64,000 nucleotides of DNA from Bacillus sp. OK048 (lineage in GTDB: Bacteria; Bacillota; Bacilli; Bacillales; Cytobacillaceae): positions 1-64,000 of the forward strand of contig NZ_FNHN01000014.1 in the NCBI RefSeq assembly GCF_900103525.1, given 5' to 3'. Below are positions 26,001 through 34,141 of the stretch, one piece after another. The stretch's first letter is position 1. Every line of letters begins with the position of its first letter. A program made the translations under genes and the position numbers. The notes under the pieces are model-generated. The model did no database searches, was not told where the DNA came from, and saw only the letters and a list, made by a program, of their open reading frames with translations.

Positions 26001-27774
26001 CCAACCATTAATGGGTAAAAACCAACCGCCAGTATTAAGCAGTGAAATTCAACGTCATAAGATTGCAGCGATTACCAATAGCTTTGTGAAAGACATTAAA
26101 ACAAAAAATCCTAATGCAAATGTTGTTCAATTAGGGGACTTCAATGATTTTGAGTTCACTAAGACATTAGAAATCGCTAAAGGAAAAGAATTAACAAATA
26201 TGGTTGAAAAGGTTCCTGCAAATGAGCGTTATAACTACTCTTACCAAGGCAATGCGCAAGTATTAGACCATGTATTAGTAACAAACAACATGGTAGCTAA
26301 CACTACTGTTGATATTCTAAATATTAACTCGGGTTTCATGGAAGAGCATGGCCGCGCAAGTGACCATGATCCAATTATCATCCAAACAGCTCTAAAAGCA
26401 GCAGGTGGAGAAGTGTTACCACCAGTAACACCGCCAGCTGGAACGAAGGTTTACAACCTAAATAACTTCAAAACAAAGAAACTTACCGTAACCAATGCCG
26501 GTGCAGACATTACGTTGAGTGCAAACTCTGTTATTACAGAGGGTATTGTGGTAAAAGGTTCTTATGCGAAGTTTAAAGGTGATGGCTTAAAGAATACGAC
26601 TGTAATTCTTAGCCCGGCAGCAGCTGGTGCAGTGATTGACCTCACTGGTGCAGTGGTTAAAGAAGTAGTAATTGACAATGCTAACCTTAGCCAAGTAAGA
26701 GGCATTGAAGGCGTTCAAAAATGGACAGTTAAAGATGGCGTCGATCCTTCTGCTGTCAAGTTCACAGATGTTGGTGGAAAGGTTCTTCCTTCTCCAGTAG
26801 CACCAGCACCTGTTAACCAAGCGCCAGTAGTGGGTACAGCTTTAGCAGATGTTTCTGTTAAAGCTGGTACACCTGTTACGGTTAACCTAAACAACCATTT
26901 TGCTGATCCAGACGGTGATGTTCTAACTTACACAACAACAGCTGGAACTGTTTCTGGTACTACGTTAACGGTCCCTACTACTGTTGAAGGTACAATTGCA
27001 GTAACCGTTACGGCAAATGATGGTAAGCAAACAGTAAATGCAACCTTTACCATTACGGTAACGGCAGCAGCTGAAACCAGTCCTGTTGATGCCTATTATG
27101 CACCAGCAGCTGGAAAAACGGGTGAAGCCTTAAAGGACGCTTTAAACGATATTATTAGCGTTCAAAAGAAGTTAACGTACGCTCAAGTATGGGATGCGTT
27201 AAAGCAAACAGATGAAGATCCCAATAATCCTAATAACGTCATCTTACTTTACACAGGCCGTTCACAAGCGAAAACAACAAACGGTGGTAATGTAAATGAT
27301 TGGAACCGTGAGCATGTTTGGGCAAAATCTCATGGAAACTTTGGAACAAGTGTTGGTCCGGGAACGGATATTCATCATTTACGACCAACGGATGTATCTG
27401 TTAACAGCTCTCGTGGCCATTTGGATTTTGATAATGGCGGTAAATCGCAAGGTGAGTGTGCGGATTGCTATTTCGATAGTGATTCTTGGGAGCCACCAAA
27501 TCGCGTTAAAGGCGATGTCGCTAGAATGCTAATGTATATGGATGTTCGTTATGAAGGTGAAGGCGGCGAGCTTGATCTTGAGCTAGCTGACAAAGTAAAT
27601 ACGTATCCATCACCTACACACGGCAAGAAATCTGTTCTACTTCAATGGCACAAGCAAGATCCAGTTGATGCATTTGAAATGAACAGAAACAATGTCATTC
27701 AATCCATTCAAGGAAATCGTAATCCATTTATCGATCACCCAGAATGGGCAGACCTAATTTGGCCAGCAAGCTAG
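23026..27774 (+). CDS. secreted multidomain nuclease: EEP-fold nuclease fused to endonuclease I
   Basis: 1582 residues from TTG 23026, with GGGAGG upstream. Order: signal peptide ending near KPAHAA; lamin-tail domain (about 36-200, LFISEYIEGSSFNKAIELYN); a chitobiase-C-like domain (YYTTDGSEPT); an OB-like domain; a second chitobiase-C-like domain (HYTLDGSQPT); an ExeM-like OB region; an endonuclease/exonuclease/phosphatase domain (about 820-1125: ATYNVENF, IGLNEIQD, ANHFNSKGGDQ, QLGDFNDFE, ASDHDPI); a beta-rich spacer; a cadherin/Ig-like domain (near 1262-1345); and an endonuclease I domain with NREHVWAKS, DIHHLRP and SSRGHLDFD (1350-1582). Both catalytic modules keep their motifs. It probably degrades extracellular DNA or RNA together with the nucleotidase upstream. 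Confidence 0.87.
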   Translation: MTKSRKRFLNILLVAIMVISLVLPSIQMKPAHAATLANDLFISEYIEGSSFNKAIELYNGTGKSVNLSEYTLEHYSNGATTTTFTMKLSTDSSATLANGKTFVISRSDADAAIVAKADLLESAKTVINFNGDDAVVLKHNGTIIDVIGKVGERLNWGSTVKTVDQTLVRKSSITKGDSNPSDAFDPAVEWDNKGKDVFTFLGSHTMDGGSTPVETKVENVTASPAAGGVTAGTAVTLATATADAKIYYTTDGSEPTAASTEYTAPIVIDAAKTIKAIAVKAGLDNSDVVTLAYTIVSESTIAEVRAMALESTVQTSGVVTAVLGRAIYFQDATSSIVAYTPTDSTTIQPGHKIKVSGKLVEYSTLLEIEANHENIEIIGTEAVPAAEVVTAAQLQEDKEAKLVKVQNVTVGAFSGGNYTATDAAGTSFQIRPPSSTMLTTGTTYEAITGVLSAFNGVYQLIPRDEGDILQDSSIVQSIIATPGAGLVKAGTAVTLTTGTADAVIHYTLDGSQPTTASPIFAQPIVINKATTVKAVAVKAGMKNSAVATFDYLIQDGAVRIFDIQGKSHTSLLNGKNVTDVEGVVTYIDGTSRFFMQDLQGDGDDKTSDGIQVFKSSHGMQIGDHVKVTGTVSEFVGEGYAEKGETDLAATQISASTITKIGTAKLPAPIKLGVDRIAPEKIIDNDSFAIFDPEEDAIDFWESIEGMYVQVDDAKVVALQKDGLVWVVPGHYPTNVNPGGLRITADDYNPDRIGVDVRNGSTANKSYRAKMGDYFTGAIKGVIHYGYGNFKLMAQEPTLPKLTETPILREPTSIEPAADKLTIATYNVENFTVSTPDAKVTKIADAIVTKMKSPDIIGLNEIQDNNGETNNGVVDGAQSAQKIIDKVKALGGPTYAYTEIAPSNNQDGGAPGANIRVAFLYNAARVSLTPGASKGSATQSVGYENGKLTLNPGRIDPTNAAFSSSRKPLAAQFDFQGESIIVIANHFNSKGGDQPLMGKNQPPVLSSEIQRHKIAAITNSFVKDIKTKNPNANVVQLGDFNDFEFTKTLEIAKGKELTNMVEKVPANERYNYSYQGNAQVLDHVLVTNNMVANTTVDILNINSGFMEEHGRASDHDPIIIQTALKAAGGEVLPPVTPPAGTKVYNLNNFKTKKLTVTNAGADITLSANSVITEGIVVKGSYAKFKGDGLKNTTVILSPAAAGAVIDLTGAVVKEVVIDNANLSQVRGIEGVQKWTVKDGVDPSAVKFTDVGGKVLPSPVAPAPVNQAPVVGTALADVSVKAGTPVTVNLNNHFADPDGDVLTYTTTAGTVSGTTLTVPTTVEGTIAVTVTANDGKQTVNATFTITVTAAAETSPVDAYYAPAAGKTGEALKDALNDIISVQKKLTYAQVWDALKQTDEDPNNPNNVILLYTGRSQAKTTNGGNVNDWNREHVWAKSHGNFGTSVGPGTDIHHLRPTDVSVNSSRGHLDFDNGGKSQGECADCYFDSDSWEPPNRVKGDVARMLMYMDVRYEGEGGELDLELADKVNTYPSPTHGKKSVLLQWHKQDPVDAFEMNRNNVIQSIQGNRNPFIDHPEWADLIWPAS

Positions 27775-27790
27775 TAATTATACTTTGTTA

Positions 27791-27826
27791 AACCAAGAAA
27801 AGGAGCACCTTTTCTTGGTTTTTTCT
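27791..27826 (+). terminator. terminator of the nuclease gene
   Basis: AACCAAGAAAAGG and CCTTTTCTTGGTT pair around AGCA and are followed by TTTTTCT. Confidence 0.85.
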
Positions 27827-28009
27827 GCGCTTGGCAAAGACCAAAATATCGGTGCCTGTCACTCCCCGAATATTCTTGTTTCATAGAATTGTTCCACAAG
27901 GTTTCATCAATAAAGCGGATATTTAGCACCTTAAGTAATTTGTTGATTAATAGAATACAGAATTAGGGAGAGAAGATAGTCTACTATTTTCCCCATTTTT
28001 ATTAAAAAT

Positions 28010-28282
28010 AAGGCTGTGTTAAAGGTAAATGTAGATTTCACTCAATTTGAAAAATAGGCGGAGGAATTCCGTTTATTTCAGGAAATTCCCATATTTCCCT
28101 TAAAATAAGCGGAGTTTTTCCGGTTATACGTTCCAAAACGATGGCTTTTGTCTTATTGTGAACAGTTAGTCGGAATATCTCCGCTTATATCTGCTCCTTA
28201 AGCCTCCACTATCGACATTAGCCGGAAATTCTCCGCTTAAAAATTTTTCTACACGAAAATCAACAATGAATAATAACAGAGC
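28010..28282. repeat. 273-bp structured repeat, copy 1
   Basis: Nearly identical to 46234-46506. It contains four copies of a unit like TAAGCGGAG-N3-TTTCCG, two in each orientation (near 28047, 28105, 28165 and 28215), so the whole could fold into a large stem. The copy ends about 28 bp before the galE ribosome-binding site. The rest of the gap 27827-28310 has an R1 variant at 27851 and no gene. Confidence 0.85.
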
Positions 28283-28310
28283 TAAAAATAAAAAGGGAGT
28301 GTTGAATCAA

Positions 28311-29342
28311 ATGGCTATACTGATTACGGGGGGAGCCGGTTATATTGGCAGCCATACGTGTGTAGAACTCCTGAATGCCGGCAATGAAATAATCATTTTA
28401 GATAATTTTTCAAATAGTAAACCGGAAGCATTAAATAGAGTCAAAGAGATTACAGAAAAAGGATTTAAGGTTTATGAGGTTGACTTGCTTGATCGAATGG
28501 GGCTGGAGGATGTGTTTTCAAACAACGACATCGAGGCTGTTATTCACTTTGCAGGCTTGAAAGCAGTTGGAGAGTCTGTAACGATTCCGCTTCATTATTA
28601 TCATAATAATATCACTGGAACACTCATTCTTTGTGATGTGATGCAGAAGTACGGGGTAAAGAATTTGGTGTTTAGTTCGTCTGCTACAGTATATGGTATG
28701 CCTGATCGAGTACCAATTAAAGAGGATTTCCCACTTGGTGCAACCAATCCTTATGGTCGGACGAAACTAATGATAGAAGAGATTTCACGAGATTTATTTG
28801 TTTCTGATAATAGATGGAGCATTGCTCTATTGCGTTACTTTAATCCAATTGGAGCACATAAGAGCGGTATGATTGGAGAGGATCCAAACGGTATTCCCAA
28901 TAATTTAATGCCCTATATTACACAGGTAGCCGTTGGCAAATTAAAAGAACTACAAGTGTTTGGGAATGATTACCCAACCATTGATGGGACAGGAGTAAGA
29001 GATTATATCCATGTAGTGGACCTTGCTTCAGGACATTTAAAGGCACTAGAGAAAGTTATGACTTCTAAAGGTGTAGAAGCCTATAATCTAGGGACAGGTA
29101 CCGGATATAGTGTGTTAGAAATGGTTGCAGCATTTGAAATGGCATCTGGTATGAAGGTTCCTTATCGAATTGTTGATAGAAGACCTGGAGATGTAGGGGT
29201 TTGCTATGCAGACACATCTAAAGCCAAAAGTGAATTAGGCTGGACGGCAGCAAGAGGAATTGAAGAAATGTGTCGAGATTCTTGGAGATGGCAGAAAAAG
29301 AATCCGAATGGGTATGAAAGTAAAGTTTTAATAAAATCATAA
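28311..29342 (+). CDS. galE: UDP-glucose 4-epimerase
   Basis: 343 residues from ATG 28311; an in-frame ATG 45 bp earlier lies inside the repeat and is not preferred. The N-terminus [15 protein letters not shown] has the NAD-binding GGAGYIG. The catalytic set is S123/S124 in [10 protein letters not shown]148 and K152 in NPYGRTK. The C-terminus has the GalE block [11 protein letters not shown]. The enzyme interconverts UDP-glucose and UDP-galactose in the cytoplasm and could feed the exopolysaccharide operon. Its leader contains the 273-bp repeat, so expression may be affected by that structure. Confidence 0.92.
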   Translation: MAILITGGAGYIGSHTCVELLNAGNEIIILDNFSNSKPEALNRVKEITEKGFKVYEVDLLDRMGLEDVFSNNDIEAVIHFAGLKAVGESVTIPLHYYHNNITGTLILCDVMQKYGVKNLVFSSSATVYGMPDRVPIKEDFPLGATNPYGRTKLMIEEISRDLFVSDNRWSIALLRYFNPIGAHKSGMIGEDPNGIPNNLMPYITQVAVGKLKELQVFGNDYPTIDGTGVRDYIHVVDLASGHLKALEKVMTSKGVEAYNLGTGTGYSVLEMVAAFEMASGMKVPYRIVDRRPGDVGVCYADTSKAKSELGWTAARGIEEMCRDSWRWQKKNPNGYESKVLIKS

Positions 29343-29354
29343 GATAAAATAGAT

Positions 29355-29401
29355 AATGAACAGGCTGAATCTAGTTAGGATCCCCCTGTTCATTACTTTT
29401 A
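29355..29401 (+). terminator. terminator of galE
   Basis: AATGAACAGG and CCTGTTCATT form a 10-bp stem followed by ACTTTTATTT. Confidence 0.75.
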
Positions 29402-29448
29402 TTTAGGGTAGAATCAAATAGGTATAGTTACATATAAGGATGGTTCCA

Positions 29449-29916
29449 ATGTTTAGCAATCGAAAATTCAAGGTTATTTTTACATGGCTGTTAGTAGTCA
29501 TATGGATGATGCTCATCAATAGATTATCAGCACAGCCAGCATCTCAATCAAAAGAACTCAGTAGTGCGGTAACGGAAACAATTGTTAAAACGGTAGAAAA
29601 AGTTGTTCCTGAATTCGATTTCAGATTAGATACATTCAACCACTTAGTAAGAAAAAATGCTCATTTCTTCATCTATCTTGTACTTGCTATATTAATAATG
29701 AATGCATTGAGTAAAAGTGGAGGATGGCGTTTAAGGAACTTTACTTTAGCACTAGGGATCTGTATCCTTTACGCTATCTCCGATGAAATACATCAATTAG
29801 TTGTACCAGGGAGAGGTGGTCAGGTAAAGGATGTATTCATTGATAGTTTGGGATCATTGTTTGGGATTGTGATTTATTTAATAGTGGTTAGAAAAAAGCA
29901 AAGGTCACAAGAATGA
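29449..29916 (+). CDS. VanZ-family membrane protein
   Basis: About 155 residues with four predicted membrane segments (about 5-25, 65-85, 95-115 and 130-150). The motifs DTFNHLVRKNAHFFIYLVLA and SDEIHQLVVPGRGGQVKDVF are the conserved core of the VanZ-like family. The start at 29449 is chosen because AAGGATGG lies five bases upstream; ATG 29440 overlaps that site. VanZ itself gives low-level teicoplanin resistance in enterococci, but most family members have no known role. It stands alone between galE and a repeat-rich region. Confidence 0.85.
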   Translation: MFSNRKFKVIFTWLLVVIWMMLINRLSAQPASQSKELSSAVTETIVKTVEKVVPEFDFRLDTFNHLVRKNAHFFIYLVLAILIMNALSKSGGWRLRNFTLALGICILYAISDEIHQLVVPGRGGQVKDVFIDSLGSLFGIVIYLIVVRKKQRSQE

Positions 29917-30039
29917 GGAAAGCAAGCTAGTTGTTAATTAAGGGAAACTAGTTAATACTGCTGCCTGTAACTTTCTGTGAATTTAAAAAACAAAAACCGG
30001 GTGCTAGGCACCATCCAGTTAATTTCCAGTTCATTAGCA

Positions 30040-30465
30040 AATCGTAAGACTTGCCCTGGTGATATACAGGAGACATTAAAACTAGAACAATCCATCGACA
30101 AGATTCTGCCCAATTTCAGCCGAAATCTCTTGATTTATCTACTGTGGGTAGCTGTTTACACAAACGTTTAATTAGCATCGAAACGTGTCACTCTTGATAG
30201 ATTTCTAGTTTTTATTGGTTATTATTGTAGATGATTATCAAGGACTGGGACATTTCATCGACAAAAATTCCTCTTCTAAACTGACATGAGTTCGTTTAAC
30301 AAAAGGGTTTTTCTCACATCTAATCAAACGTTTGTTTAGTCATTTTTGTGGTAATCAAACGTTTGATTAGATCCGCCATTTCAGTTGTTAACTAGGGTTT
30401 TTCTTACTAAAAGATAAGAGATGATTGTCGAGAGGGGAATTTGTAAAAAAGAATGGAAAGTAGGG
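30040..30465. repeat. dispersed repeat, subfamily B, copy 2
   Basis: It matches 3012-3450 throughout, with the same three CAAACGTTT sites, ACATGAGTTCGTTTAACAAA and the end TTGTCGAGAGGGGAATTTGT. An R1 variant (29999-30012) lies just before it. No gene is contained. Confidence 0.75.
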
Positions 30466-30508
30466 AAGTAGGTGCATATTTCCTTAATCGAGTAACTAGC
30501 GAAAGTAA

Positions 30509-30715
30509 AATAAGCGTAAAGTCTTTTGTGATTATCACCAATCCATTAGAACAGGGAACAATGTTTACTGGTCCTGGGAATTTAAGTTCTTCAATCAAAC
30601 CCATTGTTTGAAATGCTTTAGGACTCTTGATTTTGGGATGCCGAATAATTGTAAAAGCTGTGGTCGTATTCAATGTCCTGATTGTGGAACAAAGTATGAG
30701 AGTAATAAAGGGTAG
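30509..30715 (+). pseudogene. zinc-ribbon protein remnant
   Basis: An open frame without a start codon encodes VFCDYHQSIRTGNNVYWSWE and FKFFNQTHCLKC, then CKSCGRIQCPDCGTKY before TAG 30713. The three CxxC pairs indicate a zinc-binding fold, so it looks like the end of a real gene whose beginning is lost. The family is not recognised. Confidence 0.35.
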
Positions 30716-30855
30716 AATATAAAATTCAGTAAAAAACGACTCCATACTAAACCTTTTTAAATCTAAATATCAGTGCCTGTGCTCCCATGATTCGGGGTCA
30801 GAAACCAATCTCACAGGCACTATCCAGTGTTAAAAGCCGCTCGTAAAGTACCCGG

Positions 30856-31020
30856 TTACACAAGATCAAATATTCTATTATTATGGTAGGTTATTTTTTG
30901 CTTCAATTTTGTTTGAATCATTGCATTCAGACAGCTATCTAATAATAGCTCTAAATAGTTTTTTCTTATTGTATGCCACTTAATTCTAAGATTTGTTATA
31001 TTCGTTTTGATCTTCATCAC
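30856..31020 (-). CDS. small basic protein under a predicted c-di-GMP riboswitch
   Basis: 54 residues if GTG 31020 is the start (AGGAG six bases upstream); ATG 31017 is the alternative. Residues run KIKTNITNLRIKWHTIRKNY, LELLLDSCLNAMIQTKLKQK, ITYHNNRIFDLV. The protein is highly basic and mostly helical with an amphipathic look, with no clear membrane segment. The family is not recognised. A predicted class-I c-di-GMP riboswitch precedes it, and the Shine-Dalgarno can pair with GTCTCTT just after the aptamer. The regulation implies a role in the sessile/motile or biofilm switch, which is inference. Confidence 0.6.
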   Translation of the reverse strand: MMKIKTNITNLRIKWHTIRKNYLELLLDSCLNAMIQTKLKQKITYHNNRIFDLV

Positions 31021-31061
31021 ATATGTCTCCTTTAATTTTTTCATAAATCGTAAGAGACCGT

Positions 31062-31148
31062 ATTCGGAAACTGGCGAGCATTATCATCCAACATGATGTT
31101 AGCCCCTATAGTTTTGCGTCATCATTTTTCAATGATTTTGCCTTTATC
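31062..31148 (-). ncRNA. class-I cyclic di-GMP riboswitch (GEMM-I)
   Basis: Read on the minus strand it has GGCAAA, a P2 hairpin ATCATT-GAAA-AATGAT with a GAAA tetraloop, ACGCAAAAC-TATAGGGGCTAA (matching the GEMM core ACGCAAA...GGG.CTAA), a P3 stem CATCA/TGATG, and the closing GCCAGTTTCC that pairs with the 5' GG-AAA. These are the ordered landmarks of GEMM-I. Six bases on, GTCTCTT can pair with AGGAGAC at the small gene's ribosome-binding site, pointing to translational control. The direction of the switch cannot be decided by eye. Confidence 0.83.
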
Positions 31149-31320
31149 GTACGATTTATGGATATACAAATAATATCGGATAATCTTCATGGAAATTTTA
31201 TAGGTCTTTTGTCCTATTTCGGGGTCAGACCTCCACTAAGCTAGGCTGTTTTACTCAAACGATTGATTGGAAATATGGTTATTAGACTCTTGTCGAAGGC
31301 AATAGCTTCACTTCACAACA

Positions 31321-32166
31321 TCATGAATCCGTGTGCAGCCAATCATAGTACATGACTTCACCGTTTCCGAGTACATAGCGAAATGGCTTACTCTCATAGC
31401 TGTTTTCTGGTAATTGATCGAGATAGAGCTCTTTTAATTTGTTGGTTAAAATGCCATAAAAGAAGGCAATCGGTTTAACTATCTGCTTGGTAGATTTCAA
31501 CTTACGAACCAGCTGTTTGAATGACTGAATCGCAATGGCGAGAACGTCCTCTGTATTTTGGTCATAATCAAATCGAAAAGCAGCGATTTGGACCATATGC
31601 CAGTATTCTTCAATTGTCTTCGCATCGGAGAAGAAGTATTTTACGAGCTGGACAAATGTTTGAGGAATTTTATCACTAACAAAAGTGTGATCGAGTTCAA
31701 TCGGCGCTTCGTTACGTTTTTTATTCTCTTGATTATTAGTTTTTAAAAGATTATTAGTTTCTTTAGGGTGGTCCAATTTTTCCGCCTTGGGTGGTTCACT
31801 TTGTGGAAAACGATTAAAGCTATATAGGTTACTAGACTGTGAACCATTTTTTCGTTCTGTTTCATGAATGGTGAGGATGCCCAATTCTTTGGCTTTAAGG
31901 GTCATCCGTTTAAATGTAGAGCGGGAGATTCCGTTTCCTTGATATTCTTCATTAATGGCTTTTAGCACAGTCCCAATTTTTGCATTCGAAACACCAGGAA
32001 CTTTTGCAGAAAAACGAACCAGCCGTTTCAAACCGACAAGCTCCCCCTTTGAGAACTCCTGCTTCTTCACCGCTAACCACATTTCCATATGTGTATTAAA
32101 CTCCTTCACACTCTTAAACTGAGAATATTGTTCGAACCCTTCAATTCTGCCTGATTTTAAATTCAT
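31321..32166 (-). CDS. winged-helix protein of dispersed element
   Basis: 281 residues, the only intact copy in the window. Residues 40-125 (EFSKGELVGLKRLVRFSAKV, then GISRSTFKRMTLKAKELGIL) look like a winged-helix DNA-binding domain of the kind found in plasmid replication proteins. A polar linker (about 125-160) and a helical C-terminal domain (TFVQLVKYFFSDAKTIEEYW to NGEVMYYDWLH) follow. No transposase, recombinase or nuclease motif is seen. It is likely to bind the AATCAAACGTTTGATT palindromes upstream, which is inference. The family was not identified with certainty; it may be annotated only as a hypothetical or cytosolic protein elsewhere. Confidence 0.8.
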   Translation of the reverse strand: MNLKSGRIEGFEQYSQFKSVKEFNTHMEMWLAVKKQEFSKGELVGLKRLVRFSAKVPGVSNAKIGTVLKAINEEYQGNGISRSTFKRMTLKAKELGILTIHETERKNGSQSSNLYSFNRFPQSEPPKAEKLDHPKETNNLLKTNNQENKKRNEAPIELDHTFVSDKIPQTFVQLVKYFFSDAKTIEEYWHMVQIAAFRFDYDQNTEDVLAIAIQSFKQLVRKLKSTKQIVKPIAFFYGILTNKLKELYLDQLPENSYESKPFRYVLGNGEVMYYDWLHTDS

Positions 32167-32438
32167 ATAAATGCACCACCCTTTCTACCCTCTATATAGG
32201 AATCCAGAGGGCAAAAGGACATGGTGATTCGCGGAAAGTTGTTACAAATTTGTGAAGACCGAGGGGGCGGGTCTCGTGTTTTTATTCCCTTATTTAAAGA
32301 GAAAGCATGAAGGACAGAGTTTTTTCTTCTCGCACTGTACGGTGCGAAGTTAGAAGTATGTCGCCGTGTTTCGGGGTGACATCATTCGACGTATTTTAGT
32401 TTAGAAATCCTTTGTTTATCGGTGGTGGATGTATTTTT

Positions 32439-32650
32439 AATCAAACGTTTGATTAGTATCAAAATGTGTCAATGTGTGTAGAATTGACGTTTTTATAGAT
32501 TCATATTGAAGACAGTTATCGATGATTGAGACCTGTCATCGACAGGGATTTTTCTTACCAACTGGCCCGAGTTCGTTTACTATAAGGGTTTTGCTCACAT
32601 TTAATCAAACGATTGGTTAGTGAATTCTTTGTTAATTAAACGTTTGATTA
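32439..32650. repeat. iteron-like palindrome cluster
   Basis: AATCAAACGTTTGATT (perfect 16-bp palindrome, 32439-32454), TTAATCAAACGATTGGTTAG (32601-32620) and TTAATTAAACGTTTGATTA (32632-32650). The same three sites at the same spacing are at 41129-41340 and 57877-58088. Conserved spacing suggests that one protein binds all three. Confidence 0.8.
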
Positions 32651-32790
32651 TATTTGCTGTTTTGGCTGTTGTGGAGGGGTTTGATTGAGTTTAGAGAAGA
32701 GAAGTTTGTCGAGAGGCGGTTTTGTAATTACCGTTGAAAAGTGGCTCCGTTTCGCTACCGATAGATGAACCGGATAGGTTTCCAGCTGAG

Positions 32791-33819
32791 ATATTTTACT
32801 TGTGAGAATTGTTTACGTCGGAAAGGGTATTATGATATCACTTGGTACAATACAATTGGTTACTGGTTTCGCTAAAACCCTCTTCCTTGATAAAACGACT
32901 ATTGCGGAATACGAGATTGTGCATCAATCATCTGAAAAAGTGCATCCAGTGCAGTTGGTCGAGGTTTAGTTGGTGGATTTCTCTTAGATCCTGTCGGAAT
33001 GTTGGCAGGCTTGTCTGCAAAATCTAGTGGTACACATGTTCTAAATATCTGTGTCACTCCCCGAGTTTTATCGAAGATTGAGCAAAAACCGGTGACAGGC
33101 ACCATCAGAGAATTTCCGTATTCCTCCACAAACGAATCAAACGTTTGAGTAAACCCATTCATGTCATTTCTAGCCTGCAATTGTATAAATCTAAACTATA
33201 ATGATTACAGCCAATGAAATGTACCATCCTTGATATAGTTTTTACCACTGAATGACAAAAAGTTTACCAAAGAATGACAGGTTGTTTACCACTTGAAACC
33301 TTCTGGTGGATAAAAGATAGAAAACATAGTTTTGAGAAACAAAAATGTTATAGTTGTTATCCAAAATTGATTGATTTTCAATAAGATCAGTCTTCCACAA
33401 TCGGGCCAGATTGTTGAGGAACGTAAAACCATATTTTATAATACATATTTGGAAGAATTGTACTTAAACTATCGGGTGCAGGAGCAGAAGAACAAAGCTG
33501 TCAATTAGACGGCTTTGTTCTTCTTGCTTCAAGAAGTGATTAATTTACTTTGATAGTAGATTACTTTATATGGTACTTGGAATACGGATAGTCATCGTAA
33601 TCAATTTATAAGGTGGATTGATTGCTCCTTCGTATCCAATTACTTTAAACATCATAGTAATCCTGCTCAATGTTACGTACAATTTTTAATATTCTTTCGT
33701 TAGTGAAATGTTGCTTTTCTCCGTGTTCAGCCATTACAGTTAGAATTGTAGAGCTAGACTTAAAGATTTTTATAATAAAACGATAGACATTGCACTTTTT
33801 CAAAAGTTTCATGATTCTT
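32791..33819. other. gene-poor region with decayed fragments
   Basis: No intact gene is seen. The plus strand keeps a scrap reading RGLVGGFLLDPVGMLAGLSA (about 32955-33050), like the glycine-rich end of a small membrane protein, frameshifted from an upstream ATG at 32832. There is an R1 variant at 33091, and a strong hairpin GAAGAACAAAGC/GCTTTGTTCTTC with a short T-rich tail at 33486-33530 that would terminate plus-strand transcription. Two minus-strand scraps of about 29 codons (33600-33745) are not recognisable. Confidence 0.5.
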
Positions 33820-33963
33820 CTATTGGCTATCTTCTAATACAAAAACGGGCATTGTGTTAATACCCATATCTTCAAGTTTTCTGATTACTAATTCAAAGAG
33901 TAATTTTTCTATCCCTTGTCCCTGATACTCTTTTAAAATATAGATAGAACTTAATTTTTTGGG
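33820..33963 (-). pseudogene. GNAT acetyltransferase C-terminal remnant
   Basis: The minus strand reads KLSSIYILKEYQGQGIEKLL then FELVIRKLEDMGINTM and ends at TAG 33820. The YQGQGIEKLL segment is the acetyl-CoA-binding Q/R-x-x-G-x-G/A loop of GNAT enzymes. The N-terminal half is missing. Confidence 0.65.
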
Positions 33964-34141
33964 TTTTCCCTATAGGGAAAATCTGAAAAACAAACAAACT
34001 TGTACAAGCTTGCATTGCTTGCAAGTTAACTTGAACCCGCTAATCGACTCTCTTGCAGGTTGATTATTTACAAATAGCACCTTTGTTTTGTTCGGATAGC
34101 CGTATATAATTATCGCATAAGTTTTGGAAGGGTGTGCGCAC

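Larger units (their letters stand above)
31247..32790 (-). repeat. dispersed element subfamily A, full copy
   Basis: The unit consists of a flank with TCAAACGATTGATTGG, the 281-codon winged-helix gene, about 270 bp of conserved leader, three palindromes (AATCAAACGTTTGATT at 32439-32454; variants at 32601-32620 and 32632-32650), a hairpin CCTGTC-ATC-GACAGG, and the end TTGTCGAGAGGCGGTTTTGT. Related copies lie at 7126-7422, 40223-41450, 46066-46190, 57700-58230 and 58793-58893. Confidence 0.85.

Noticed and set aside
30407..30745. 112-codon minus-strand frame
   Set aside because: It overlaps the subfamily-B repeat end and is antisense to the zinc-ribbon-like frame; composition is not protein-like.
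32439..32650. CRISPR array
   Set aside because: Only three palindromic units with unequal spacing (about 160 and 30 bp) and no cas genes; the units recur at other loci with the same spacing.
32899..33180. 93-codon minus-strand frame
   Set aside because: It runs across an R1 palindrome, has no ribosome-binding site, and is antisense to a more plausible glycine-rich remnant.
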